From assembly GCA_021463505.1 (NCBI GenBank), contig JAJTYR010000026.1:1-46532 (forward strand): DNA of 46,532 nucleotides, written 5' to 3'. Below the pieces are notes generated by a model. The model was not told the origin of the DNA, ran no database searches, and saw only the letters and a program-made list of their open reading frames with translations. The position numbers and the translations under genes are program-made. The DNA is from Burkholderiaceae bacterium. Its GTDB lineage: Bacteria > Pseudomonadota > Gammaproteobacteria > Burkholderiales > Burkholderiaceae_E. Shown here one piece after another: positions 8,321 to 16,475 of this stretch (positions are counted from its first letter, which is position 1; every line of letters begins with the position of its first letter).

Positions 8321-9960
8321 TCATGCCGCCTTCGAGAAGCTTCAGCGCGAACCCGAAGGGTTTCCGAGGGGTCGTGCCCGTGGCCGTGATGCTGCTGGGC
8401 GTCGTCGCCGCGTTTCCTGGCGCTCCGATCCTTGCCGCAGCGAGCACCGGCACCGCCGACCACACGAAGTTCAAGGAACTGCAGGGCCCGTTCAGGACTG
8501 GGCAGGACGTCACCCGTGCCTGCCTCGGCTGCCACACCGAGGCCGCGAAGCAGGTGATGCAGACGCGGCACTGGACCTGGGAGTACACGAATCCCGACAC
8601 CGGCCAGAAGCTCGGCAAGAGGTCGATGCTCAACGGCTTCTGCATCGGGGACCGCTCCAACGAACCGTTCTGCCAGTCCTGCCACATCGGCTACGGCTGG
8701 AAGGACGACAAGTTCGACTTCAGCGCGCAGGAGAACGTCGACTGTCTGGCCTGCCACAACACCGGCAACTACGTGAAGCTGTCCGGTTACGCGGGGCATC
8801 CACCCTACGAGCGCACCGAGTTTCCGGCCGGGTCCGGCAAGTACGTCGAAGCGGTGAACCTCGCCGAGGTCGCCAGGCAGATCGGCGCGACCTCGCGCCG
8901 GACCTGCGGCGCCTGCCACTACTACGGCGGCGGCGGTGACGGCGTGAAGCACGGCGACCTCGACTCGTCGCTGAACAAGGCCGACCGGGCGCTCGACGTG
9001 CACATGGCGGTCGACGGCCCGAACTTCAGCTGCTCGACCTGCCACAAGACCGAGCGGCACAAGGTGGCCGGCAGCCGGATCAGCATGACCGGTGCCGACC
9101 CCCATGGCGCGATCGTTCGCGGCGAGAAAACCGACCGCAACCCGGCCACCTGCCAGGCCTGCCACGGCGACACGCCTCACGGGGGCGATCCGCTGCATTC
9201 ATCGCGGCTCGATGCGCACGCCCGGACGCTGGCGTGCCAGAGCTGCCACATCCCGGCGTTCGCGCGTGGCGGCGTGCCCACCAAGATGGGCTGGGACTGG
9301 TCGACCGCGGGCAGGATGAACGCCGAAGGCAAGCCCTACGCGACGAAGGACGACAAGGGCCGCGTGGTCTACGACAGCAGGAAGGGCGACTTCGAGCTCG
9401 GCGACGACGTGGTGCCCGCCTACCGGTGGTTCGACGGCCGGGTCACCTACACGCAGCCCGACACGAAGATCGACCCGTCCTCGCGCGTGCCGATCAACCG
9501 CTTCCACGGCACGCCCGGCGCGCCCGACGCGAGGATCTGGCCGGTCAAGGTCTTCCACGGCCGCCAGCCCTACGACACCGAGCTGATGACGCTGCTGGTT
9601 CCGCACACCGCGACGCCCGACGACACCGCCTTCTGGTTCAACTTCGACTGGGCCAGGGCGCTGAAGGCGGGCGCCGAAGCCACCGGCTTGCCCTACAGCG
9701 GCAAGTTCGGCTTCGTCGACACCTCGATGGTCTGGCCGATCACGCACATGGTGGCGCCAAAGGAACAGGCGCTGCAGTGCGGACAGTGCCACAGCGCTTC
9801 CGGGCGACTCGCCGGCGTCCCCGGCGTCTGGATGCCGGGGCGCGACCGCAACGCCACGCTGGACACGCTGGGCTTCGGGTTGGCCGGCCTGGTGCTCGTC
9901 GGCGTCATCGGGCACGGCGGGTTGCGGATCCTCACCCGCAACAAGCGCAAGGGGCACTGA
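8317..9960 (+). CDS. Octaheme c-type cytochrome, tetrathionate reductase (OTR) family
   Basis: The 547-aa protein has eight CxxCH haem-binding motifs (His at residues about 73, 123, 147, 201, 243, 283, 311 and 492). The long gap before the last motif fits octaheme tetrathionate reductase-like cytochromes. A signal peptide or N-terminal helix (residues about 18-42) and a C-terminal transmembrane helix (about 517-535) place it in the periplasm, anchored to the membrane. Shewanella OTR reduces tetrathionate, nitrite and hydroxylamine; the substrate here is not known. Start is GTG at 8317, overlapping the previous stop, or ATG at 8323. The next gene, a cytochrome b, overlaps by one base and likely feeds it quinol electrons. 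Confidence 0.88.
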   Translation: MIMPPSRSFSANPKGFRGVVPVAVMLLGVVAAFPGAPILAAASTGTADHTKFKELQGPFRTGQDVTRACLGCHTEAAKQVMQTRHWTWEYTNPDTGQKLGKRSMLNGFCIGDRSNEPFCQSCHIGYGWKDDKFDFSAQENVDCLACHNTGNYVKLSGYAGHPPYERTEFPAGSGKYVEAVNLAEVARQIGATSRRTCGACHYYGGGGDGVKHGDLDSSLNKADRALDVHMAVDGPNFSCSTCHKTERHKVAGSRISMTGADPHGAIVRGEKTDRNPATCQACHGDTPHGGDPLHSSRLDAHARTLACQSCHIPAFARGGVPTKMGWDWSTAGRMNAEGKPYATKDDKGRVVYDSRKGDFELGDDVVPAYRWFDGRVTYTQPDTKIDPSSRVPINRFHGTPGAPDARIWPVKVFHGRQPYDTELMTLLVPHTATPDDTAFWFNFDWARALKAGAEATGLPYSGKFGFVDTSMVWPITHMVAPKEQALQCGQCHSASGRLAGVPGVWMPGRDRNATLDTLGFGLAGLVLVGVIGHGGLRILTRNKRKGH

Positions 9961-10556
9961 TGTCGCAGCGGATCTACCTCTTCACGCGCTTCGAGCGCTT
10001 CTGGCACTGGACCCAGGCCGCGCTGATCGTCAGCCTGCTGTTCACGGGTTTCGCGATCCACGGCAGCCATTCGCTGATCGGGTTCCTTACCGCGGTGGAG
10101 ATCCACGAGGTCGCGATCTGGCTGCTGATCGCGCTGTGGGTTCTCGCGATCTTCTGGCACTTCACCACCGGCCAGTGGCGGCACTACATCCCGACCGTGG
10201 AGAACCTGGACCGGATGGTGCGCTACTACGCCTACGGGATCTTCGTCGGGGCGCCGCATCCGTACAAGGTCACCGCCGAGCGCAAGCACAACCCGCTGCA
10301 GCGGATCACTTACCTGGGCGTCAAGCTGCTGATCAACCCGCTGCTGTGGCTGTCGGGGCTCGCCTACCTGTTCCGGGACTCATTGCAGCCCTGGCTGCCG
10401 GCGGCGCTGGGGCTGCAGCAGGTCGCCACGCTGCACACCGCGGGCGCCTTCCTGATGCTGGCTTTCCTGATCGCGCACGTGTACCTGGCGACCGCCGGCG
10501 CGACGCCGACCGCCCACATCCGGGCGATGATCACCGGCTGGGAGGAGCAGCATTGA
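9960..10556 (+). CDS. Cytochrome b561/b6-type membrane subunit, electron donor to the octaheme cytochrome
   Basis: A 198-aa membrane protein with about four transmembrane helices and His residues suited to ligate b haems (FERFWHWTQAALIVSLLFTG, VEIHEVAIWLLIAL, IFWHFTTGQWRHY, LHTAGAFLMLAFLIAHVY). It resembles the cytochrome b subunits of thiosulfate reductase and formate dehydrogenase. The ATG shares one base with the TGA of the octaheme gene, indicating translational coupling. It probably oxidises quinol and passes electrons to the periplasmic octaheme protein. Confidence 0.88.
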   Translation: MSQRIYLFTRFERFWHWTQAALIVSLLFTGFAIHGSHSLIGFLTAVEIHEVAIWLLIALWVLAIFWHFTTGQWRHYIPTVENLDRMVRYYAYGIFVGAPHPYKVTAERKHNPLQRITYLGVKLLINPLLWLSGLAYLFRDSLQPWLPAALGLQQVATLHTAGAFLMLAFLIAHVYLATAGATPTAHIRAMITGWEEQH

Positions 10557-11998
10557 GCGCCTGTCCCGGCGAGCGGGGCGGCTCCGGGGCCAGGGCCGAG
10601 CCGAAGGACCTGCCCGCGGTGGACGAGTTGCTGCGCGCCTCCGGCGTGGCTTCGATGGTGGCCGAGCACGGTCACCGCTTGCTCGCCGCCGAAGTCCGGA
10701 GCCTGCTCGACGCCATGCGCGCGCAGGCGCGCGCCGGCACCCTGGGTGTGCAGGCGCTGCGCCCGGACGCGCTCGAAGCCGCGCTGCGCTCGCGCGTCGA
10801 CGCCCGGCTCGCGCCGCGCATGCGACCGGTGCTGAACCTGACCGGGACCGTGCTGCACACCAACCTGGGCCGCGCGCTGCTTGCCGACGCCGCCGTGCGG
10901 CACGTCGTCGAGACGATGGCCCGTCCCAACAACCTGGAGTACGACCTCGAGACCGGCGGCCGTGGCGACCGCGACGCGATCGTCGAGGAACTGCTCTGCA
11001 CGCTGACCGGTGCGCAGGCCGCTACGGTCGTGAACAACAACGCCGCGGCGGTGCTGTTGACGATCGCGGCGCTCGCGCGCGGAGGCGAGGTGATCGTCTC
11101 GCACGGCGAGCTGGTGGAGATCGGCGGCGCGTTCCGGATGCCCGACGTGATGGTTGCGGCCGGCGCCGAGCTGGTCGAAGTGGGCACGACCAACCGCACG
11201 CATCCGCACGACTACGAACGCGCGATCGGTGAGCGAACCGCGCTGCTGATGAAGGTGCATACGAGCAATTACATGGTGCAGGGCTTCACGTCGTCGGTCG
11301 ACGAGGCCACGCTGGCGCGGATCGCGCATGCGAAGGGGCTGCCGCTGGCGAGCGACCTCGGCGCCGGATCGCTGGTCGACCTTGCGGAGTATGGCCTGCC
11401 GCGCGAGCCGACGCCGCAGGACAAGCTCGCCGCCGGCTGCGACGTCGTCACCTTCAGCGGGGACAAGCTGATGGGCGGCCCGCAGGCCGGACTGGTCGTG
11501 GGCACGCGCGATGCCGTGGCGCGAATCCGCAGGTTCCCGATGAAGCGGGCGCTGCGGATGAGCAAGCTGCCGCTGGCCGCGCTCGAGGCCACGCTGATGC
11601 TCTACCTGCGGCCCGAGCGCCTGGCCCTCGACCTGCCCACGTTGCGGCTGCTGACCCGTCCGGTTCGGGCGATGCGCGAGCTGGCGATCGCGTTGCAGCC
11701 GGCGCTCGCGGCTGTGGTGGCGCCGCGCTTCACGGTCGAGGTGGTCGAGATGCTCGGACAGATCGGCTCAGGATCGCTGCCGGTCGAGCGGCTGCCGTCG
11801 GCGGGCCTGGCGATCGCGCCAGCGCAGCGCAAGGGCGCCGGGCGCGCGCTCGACGAGCTGGCGGGCGCGCTGCGCGCGCTGCCGCTGCCGGTGATCGGCC
11901 GGATCGCCGACGATCGCCTGCTGCTGGACCTGCGTTGCCTGGAGGACACCGCGCCGTTCGCGGCGCAGCTGGGGCACCTGCAGCGGGCCCTGGCCTGA
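10553..11998 (+). CDS. selA: L-seryl-tRNA(Sec) selenium transferase
   Basis: The 481-aa PLP enzyme converts Ser-tRNA(Sec) to Sec-tRNA(Sec) using selenophosphate. Conserved SelA segments are seen: VLNLTGTVLHTNLGRALL, the NNNAAAVLLTI stretch and the PLP-lysine motif TFSGDKLMGGPQAG. The start is TTG at 10553 in a TTGA overlap with the cytochrome b stop; no upstream ATG exists and the N-terminal PAVDELLRA segment is family-like, so TTG is credible. It is followed after 13 bp by selB. selD (selenophosphate synthetase) is not in the window and must lie elsewhere if the system works. Confidence 0.95.
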   Translation: MSACPGERGGSGARAEPKDLPAVDELLRASGVASMVAEHGHRLLAAEVRSLLDAMRAQARAGTLGVQALRPDALEAALRSRVDARLAPRMRPVLNLTGTVLHTNLGRALLADAAVRHVVETMARPNNLEYDLETGGRGDRDAIVEELLCTLTGAQAATVVNNNAAAVLLTIAALARGGEVIVSHGELVEIGGAFRMPDVMVAAGAELVEVGTTNRTHPHDYERAIGERTALLMKVHTSNYMVQGFTSSVDEATLARIAHAKGLPLASDLGAGSLVDLAEYGLPREPTPQDKLAAGCDVVTFSGDKLMGGPQAGLVVGTRDAVARIRRFPMKRALRMSKLPLAALEATLMLYLRPERLALDLPTLRLLTRPVRAMRELAIALQPALAAVVAPRFTVEVVEMLGQIGSGSLPVERLPSAGLAIAPAQRKGAGRALDELAGALRALPLPVIGRIADDRLLLDLRCLEDTAPFAAQLGHLQRALA

Positions 11999-12011
11999 CG
12001 AGGCGGCGACC

Positions 12012-13919
12012 TTGATCGTCGGCACGGCGGGCCACATTGATCACGGCAAGACCACGCTGGTGCGCGCGCTCACCGGCGTCGACACCGATCGCCTGCCCGA
12101 AGAGAAAAAGCGCGGCATCTCGATCGAGCTGGGCTACGCGTTCCTGGACACGCCGGACGGCGATCGCATCGGCTTCGTCGACGTGCCCGGCCACGAGCGG
12201 CTCGTGCACACGATGGTCGCCGGCGCGACCGGGATCGACTTCGCGCTGCTGCTGGTGGCCGCCGACGACGGCGTGATGCCGCAGACCCGCGAGCACCTGG
12301 CCGTGCTGTCGCTGCTCGGCGTCGGGCGTGGCGCCGTGGCGGTGACCAAGGCCGATCGGGTCGGCGACGAGCGGGTTCGCGAGGTGTGTGCCGAGGCGGC
12401 CGCGCTGCTCGGGCACACGCCGCTGGCAGGCGCTCCGGTCATTGCGGTGTCTGCACAACGCGGAGACGGGCTCGATGCGCTGCGCGCGTTGCTGTTCGAC
12501 GCCGCCCGGGTGGCGTCGAGGCCTGAAGACGAAGGCACGGCATTCCGGCTGGCGATCGATCGCGCGTTCTCGCTCGACGGGATCGGCACCGTGGTGACCG
12601 GAACCATGCACGCCGGCACGGTGACGCCGGGCGCGGAGCTGTCGCTCGTGCCGGGCGTCCGCACAATGCGGGTGCGCAGCCTGTACGCGCAGAACCGGCC
12701 GGTGCAGCGCGCGCGCGCGGGGCAACGCTGCGCGCTTGCGCTGGCCGGCGTGGACCGGGAGTCGATCGAACGCGGTCAATGGCTGGTTGCGCCGGCTGCG
12801 GCGCTGTCCACCGATCGCATCGATGTCGCACTCACCTTGTGGCACGCGGAGCCGCGAGCGCTGCGCTCGGGCACGCCGGTGCGTGTCCACCTGGGCGCTG
12901 CCGAAGTGCAGGGCAGCGTGGCGGTGCTCGATCGCGACGCGTTGGCGCCCGGTGAGACCGCGCGGGTGCAGCTGGTGCTTCGGGCGCCGATGGGCGCCTG
13001 GCACGGCGATCGGCTGGTGCTGCGCGATGCGTCGGCGACCCGCACGGTGGCGGGCGGAACGGTGCTCGACCCGTTCGCGCCGGTTCGCTATCGACGAACC
13101 CCGCAGCGCATCGCCGAGCTCGACGCGCTCGCGCATCCCGACATCGGGCAAAGGCTGGCTGCGTTACTGTTGGCTGCTCCGCACGGCGTCGACCTGCGTC
13201 GCTTCGCGGTGGCGCAGGGGCGGGCGCTGCCGCTGGTCGCGCCCGATGTGCTGCGTCAGGCCGACGGCGTGTCCGACTGGGCGTTGGGCGCCGGGCACGC
13301 GCTGGACGCCCGGCGCAGGACGCTCGAAGCGCTGGCAGCGTTCCATGAGCGGCATCCGAGCGAACTCGGCCCGGATTCGGCGCGCCTGCGCCGGCTCGCG
13401 ATGCCGCGGCTGCCGGAACCCTTGTGGCGTGCCCTGCTCGGCGAGCTGCAAGGTTCGGGCGACGTCGCCGTGAGAGGCGCCTTCGTACACCTGCCCGCGC
13501 ACGGCATCCGCCTGTCCGACACCGAGCAGGCGATCGCGAAGAAGATCGTCCCGATGCTGGCCGCGGCAGGCTTCGAAGGCGCCTGGGTGCGTGACCTGGC
13601 GCGCGACAGTGGCGAGTCGGAGCCGCTGATGCGCGTGACGCTTGCGCGCCTCGCGCAGCGTGGGGAACTGCATCAGGTGGTCAGGGATCTGTACTATTCG
13701 CCGGATGCCGTCGAACGGCTCGCGGCCATCGCAAGGGGATTGGCGCGGGACAGCGGCGGAGAGGTGGCTGCGGCGCGCTTCCGGGACGCCACGGGGCTGG
13801 GTCGCAAGCGGGCGATCCAGATCCTCGAGTGTTTCGACCGCGTCGGGCTGACGCGCCGCGTCGGCGACGTGCACCGGATTCGCGGTGACAGCCACCTGTT
13901 TGGCGAGGCGCAGCGATGA
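12012..13919 (+). CDS. selB: Selenocysteine-specific translation elongation factor
   Basis: The 635-aa GTPase delivers Sec-tRNA(Sec) to UGA codons marked by a SECIS hairpin. It has G1 GHIDHGKTTL (residues 7-16), the switch-II DVPGHE and G4 TKAD, then elongation-factor beta-barrels and the C-terminal winged-helix repeats that bind SECIS RNA. One of these contains GLGRKRAIQILECFDRVGLT. The start is TTG at 12012, directly before VGTAGHIDHGK. It is downstream of selA and 22 bp before tRNA-Sec. Confidence 0.96.
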   Translation: MIVGTAGHIDHGKTTLVRALTGVDTDRLPEEKKRGISIELGYAFLDTPDGDRIGFVDVPGHERLVHTMVAGATGIDFALLLVAADDGVMPQTREHLAVLSLLGVGRGAVAVTKADRVGDERVREVCAEAAALLGHTPLAGAPVIAVSAQRGDGLDALRALLFDAARVASRPEDEGTAFRLAIDRAFSLDGIGTVVTGTMHAGTVTPGAELSLVPGVRTMRVRSLYAQNRPVQRARAGQRCALALAGVDRESIERGQWLVAPAAALSTDRIDVALTLWHAEPRALRSGTPVRVHLGAAEVQGSVAVLDRDALAPGETARVQLVLRAPMGAWHGDRLVLRDASATRTVAGGTVLDPFAPVRYRRTPQRIAELDALAHPDIGQRLAALLLAAPHGVDLRRFAVAQGRALPLVAPDVLRQADGVSDWALGAGHALDARRRTLEALAAFHERHPSELGPDSARLRRLAMPRLPEPLWRALLGELQGSGDVAVRGAFVHLPAHGIRLSDTEQAIAKKIVPMLAAAGFEGAWVRDLARDSGESEPLMRVTLARLAQRGELHQVVRDLYYSPDAVERLAAIARGLARDSGGEVAAARFRDATGLGRKRAIQILECFDRVGLTRRVGDVHRIRGDSHLFGEAQR

Positions 13920-13941
13920 ACCGGGCGATTTCGTTCGATGC

Positions 13942-14037
13942 GGAGGGGACACGATCCCGGTGGATCGGCCGGGCTTCAAACCCGGTGGGTGGCGCCATGC
14001 GTTGCCGGGTGGGTTCGACTCCCATTCCCCTCCGCCA
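13942..14037 (+). tRNA. selC: tRNA-Sec (anticodon TCA)
   Basis: A 96-nt tRNA with the special selenocysteine architecture. The 8-bp acceptor stem is GGAGGGGA (13942-13949) with TCCCCTCC (14026-14033), followed by discriminator G and an encoded CCA. The D stem has 6 bp (CGATCC/GGATCG) with a 4-nt loop. The anticodon loop CTTCAAA carries TCA at 13976-13978 on a CCGGG/CCCGG stem. The variable arm is long, and the T arm has 5 bp with loop TTCGACT. It sits just behind selB and ahead of the selenoprotein gene. Confidence 0.97.
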
Positions 14038-14066
14038 CGCTCGACGTGCATGAGCCTTGCGACGGG

Positions 14067-14095
14067 TTGACGCAGATCAGTACTGCGGATAGGGT
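14067..14095 (+). promoter_or_regulatory. Candidate sigma-70 promoter for the selenoprotein gene
   Basis: TTGACG (14067-14072) is followed after 17 bp by TAGGGT (14090-14095). The -35 box matches the consensus at five of six positions, the -10 box only weakly. It lies between tRNA-Sec and the peroxiredoxin start and could give that gene its own expression. Confidence 0.35.
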
Positions 14096-14149
14096 GGCCG
14101 TCAGACTGCGTCGGGGTGAGCTGTGTCTCCCAGGCAGAAAGGAGGTTCC

Positions 14150-14863
14150 ATGGCAGATCAACCGCAGGGGTGCGCGCGGGTAACGGGCTCGGTAGTCGGT
14201 GGCCCGTCCGAGGCGCAACCCCCGTCAACACCCAGTGCACCACAGGAGGCAAGCAGAATGACCGCACGCGTGGGGCAGAAAGCCCCCGACTTCAACGCGC
14301 CGGCCTACTACCGGGGCAGGTTCACCAACGTCAAGTTGTCGGACTTCGCCGGCAAGTGGGTGATGCTGTGCTTCTACCCCGGCGATTTCACGTTCGTCTG
14401 AGCCACTGAAGTGTCCGCGGTCGCGGCCAGGTATCAGACGTTGCAGGATCTCGGCGTGGAAGTGATCTCGGTCAGCGTGGACAGTCACTTCGTCCACAAG
14501 ATGTGGGACGACCACGAACTGAGCAAGATGGTGGACGGTGGGGTGCCCTTCCACATGGCTGCCGACCAGGCAGGAAACGTGGGGCGCGCGTACGGTGTCT
14601 GGGACGAAAGCCAGGGCATCGAGATGCGCGGTCGCTTCATCATCGATCCGGATGGTGTGATCCAGGCGATGGAGGTGCTCACCCCGCCGGTCGGGCGCAA
14701 GTTCGCCGAGACCGTGCGCCAGGTGCAAGCGTTCCAGGTGGTGCGTGCCTCCGGCGGCGCCGAGGCGACTCCCGCGGGCTGGGAGCCCGGCAAGCCGACC
14801 CTCAAGCCGGGCCCCGACCTGGTGGGCAAGGTCTGGGAGGTCTGGAACCCGTCGATGGAGTGA
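14150..14863 (+). CDS. Selenocysteine-containing peroxiredoxin (AhpC/Prx-type), TGA read as Sec
   Basis: Read through one in-frame TGA (14399-14401), this encodes a 237-aa thioredoxin-fold peroxiredoxin. Upstream is [13 protein letters not shown] and FYPGDFTFV; downstream is [12 protein letters not shown]. The TGA therefore falls exactly on the peroxidatic Cys of the FVCPTE motif (Sec84, or Sec48 from the later start). The C-terminal [20 protein letters not shown] matches typical Prx. No Cys follows the Sec, so there is no C-terminal resolving Cys. The enzyme should reduce peroxides in the cytoplasm. Two in-frame starts each have a good ribosome site: ATG 14150 (AAAGGAGG, 4 nt spacing) and ATG 14258 (AGGAGG, 8 nt spacing). 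Proline of CPTE is replaced by Ala. selA, selB and selC lie directly upstream. Confidence 0.93.
14399..14437 (+). promoter_or_regulatory. Bacterial SECIS element
   Basis: Immediately 3' of the in-frame TGA lies a hairpin: CCGC (14415-14418), loop GGTC (14419-14422), GCGG (14423-14426). Below it are TG/CA pairs with a T14414 x C14427 mismatch, an internal loop and a lower CTGA/TCAG stem (14406-14409 with 14434-14437). The GGUC loop and the loop position, 17 nt past the UGA, match the SelB-binding SECIS of E. coli fdhF. It is the expected recoding signal. Confidence 0.85.
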
Positions 14864-14944
14864 GCCGATCGGGGATGTCCAGCCGCGCGCGGATACGATT
14901 CTTACGACACAGGCCGGATTGAACCTGCCGCAGAAGAACTGTTT

Positions 14945-15191
14945 GGCGCGCGAGAACGCGTGCCTGGACCGGCCGGCGCGTCGTGGCTGACCGCAGTGTC
15001 GCCTCGACCACCCGCGGTCCGGCGCTCTTGCCGCCGAATCCGCCGCCGATGCAGGGGGCGATGACGCGGACGTCCTCCTGCTTTGTCCGCAGGCCTTGCG
15101 CAATCAGGTCGCGAGCCGGAGAGGACGTCTGCGTCGAGGCCCGGATGACGTCGAGCGCAACCGGTTGCCCGTTCAAGGTGAAGCGGATCAC
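14945..15191 (-). pseudogene. Xanthine dehydrogenase relic: small-subunit start fused to a large-subunit fragment
   Basis: On the minus strand the reading frame begins IRFTLNGQPVALDV, the typical N-terminus of a CoxS-type 2Fe-2S small subunit. It then jumps directly to ASTQTSSPARDLIAQG and VRVIAPCIGGGFGGK, the molybdopterin-binding core of a CoxL-type large subunit. Neither half is complete, so an internal deletion has joined two neighbouring genes. The frame then runs into antisense of the peroxiredoxin gene. It starts with GTG overlapping the IclR relic stop. Confidence 0.75.
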
Positions 15192-15520
15192 CTGCGCACC
15201 TCCTGCCTGAGGCCGCGTTCCGACGACTGCATGAGAATAGTGCGGCGGTCGTTCGGCGATGGCGAGTGGCCCGTCGTCGCGCTCAGAGCCGGCAGCAGCT
15301 CCTTCACGATCTTCGGGTATGTGTAGGCGGAGGTCGTGAACGAGACCGTCAGCGCGAACTTCTGTCCGCGCGGAGTCACCAGGGGAATCCCGACCGCGCC
15401 GTAGCCGAGGCTGAGCTGGTCTTCGACCACCTCGTAGCCGCGCTCGGCCGCATCGACGATCGCCTTGACGAGGCGCGGGCGGTTGACCAGCGTTTTCGGA
15501 GTGAGCTTCTCGAGAGGCAT
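15188..15520 (-). pseudogene. IclR-family regulator, C-terminal fragment only
   Basis: The frame gives LEKLTPKTLVNRPRLVKAIV, RGYEVVEDQLSLGYGAVGIP and ALTVSFTTSAYTYPKIVKEL, matching the effector-binding C-terminal domain of IclR regulators. The N-terminal winged-helix DNA-binding domain is absent, and the upstream sequence belongs to a different gene fragment on the opposite strand. The product is unlikely to be functional. Confidence 0.7.
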
Positions 15521-15552
15521 CGTCCCAGAACGTCGCAGTGCCCGCGGGTACA

Positions 15553-15796
15553 CCCCCCCGCGATCGTGCAGCGGCTCAACAGGGAAATCGTCAAGTTCAT
15601 CAACACCGACGCGATGCGCAAGCGACTCACGGACATGGGCGCGAACGTCGTCGGCAACACGCCGGAACAGGAAGCGCAGAGGATCAGCGACGAAGTGGCG
15701 CAGTGGGGTGCGGCCGTCGCCGCCGCGGGCGTCAAGCTGGACTACTCGCGGTTGCCGTACCGAAGAATGTGCCGAGCCGCCGTTGCCTTGCCATGA
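15553..15796 (+). pseudogene. TctC/Bug solute-binding receptor, C-terminal fragment
   Basis: The frame encodes PPAIVQRLNREIVKFINTDA, RKRLTDMGANVVGNTPEQ and ISDEVAQWGAAVAAAGVKLD, the conserved C-terminal end of tripartite tricarboxylate transporter receptor (Bug) proteins. More than three quarters of the usual 320-aa protein, including the signal peptide, is missing. Its TGA overlaps the ATG of the following FAD oxidoreductase relic, preserving an original coupled gene pair. Confidence 0.75.
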
Positions 15797-16475
15797 CGCG
15801 AACGATCGTCGAGCCCGAACGACGCACGCCAGTCCTGGGTGAACCGCAAGCCCTGGTCGTGGGTGGCGGCGCGGCGGGAATCGCTGCCGCGTGCGCGGCG
15901 GCCCGCAGCGGGGTCGAGACGCTTCTGATCGAGCGCTTCGGATTCCTTGGCGGTACCCTGACCGTCGTCACGCTGGGCGGTTTCTGCGGCACGCATGCAA
16001 TCGTCGACGACTCGCGACTGGCGCGCGTCGTCGTCGATTCCTCGGGCGACGGCGACGTCGCGGCGTTCGCCGGCGCCGACTACGCGCTCGGCGATGTTGG
16101 ACGAACGCAGACGGGTTCCACGATGTTTCGCCTCGCCGGAGTCGACACGACGATTGCCGGCAGTCCGAGACGCACCAGGGAGGTCGAGGAACGAGCTGGG
16201 AGTTTCTTCCCGACGGGGACTACTACGGCATTCCGTACGGGTGCCTGGTCGTGAGTGGCCTGGAGAACGTCTTCGTTGCAGACAGGAATCTGTCTGCGAC
16301 GCACGCGGCGCAAGCGTCGGCGCGAGTGGCGGGGCCGTGCTTCGCGATGGGCGAGGCGGCGGGCGTTGCGGCGGCCATGGCCGTCCGGGAGAATGTCGCG
16401 AGCAGAGACGTCCCGGTCGACGAACTGCAGTGCGTTCTGGAGCGGCAGGGGGCGATCCTGACCCCAGCGCTATGA
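15793..16475 (+). pseudogene. FAD-dependent oxidoreductase, internally deleted and frameshifted
   Basis: The first frame holds a dinucleotide-binding motif (ALVVGGGAAGIAAACAAARS) and FGFLGGTLTVVTLGGFCGTH, then skips to VDSSGDGDVAAFAGADYALG, implying an internal deletion. Near 16190 homology moves to another frame (EFLPDGDYYGIPYGCLV, GLENVFVADRNLSATHAAQA, GPCFAMGEAAGVAAAM), which ends at 16475. The family is PF12831-like FAD-dependent oxidoreductases. Two independent lesions mark it as dead. Confidence 0.8.

Noticed and set aside
10553-10556. TTG start of selA as a mis-annotated internal codon
   Set aside because: No better start exists upstream in frame before the cytochrome b stop, and N-terminal SelA-like residues begin soon after; selB next door also uses TTG.
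14411-14863. Separate 150-aa GTG-started peroxiredoxin gene
   Set aside because: It is the C-terminal part of the selenoprotein; it lacks the N-terminal half of the Prx fold, and the frame continues through TGA with SECIS, selA, selB and tRNA-Sec alongside.
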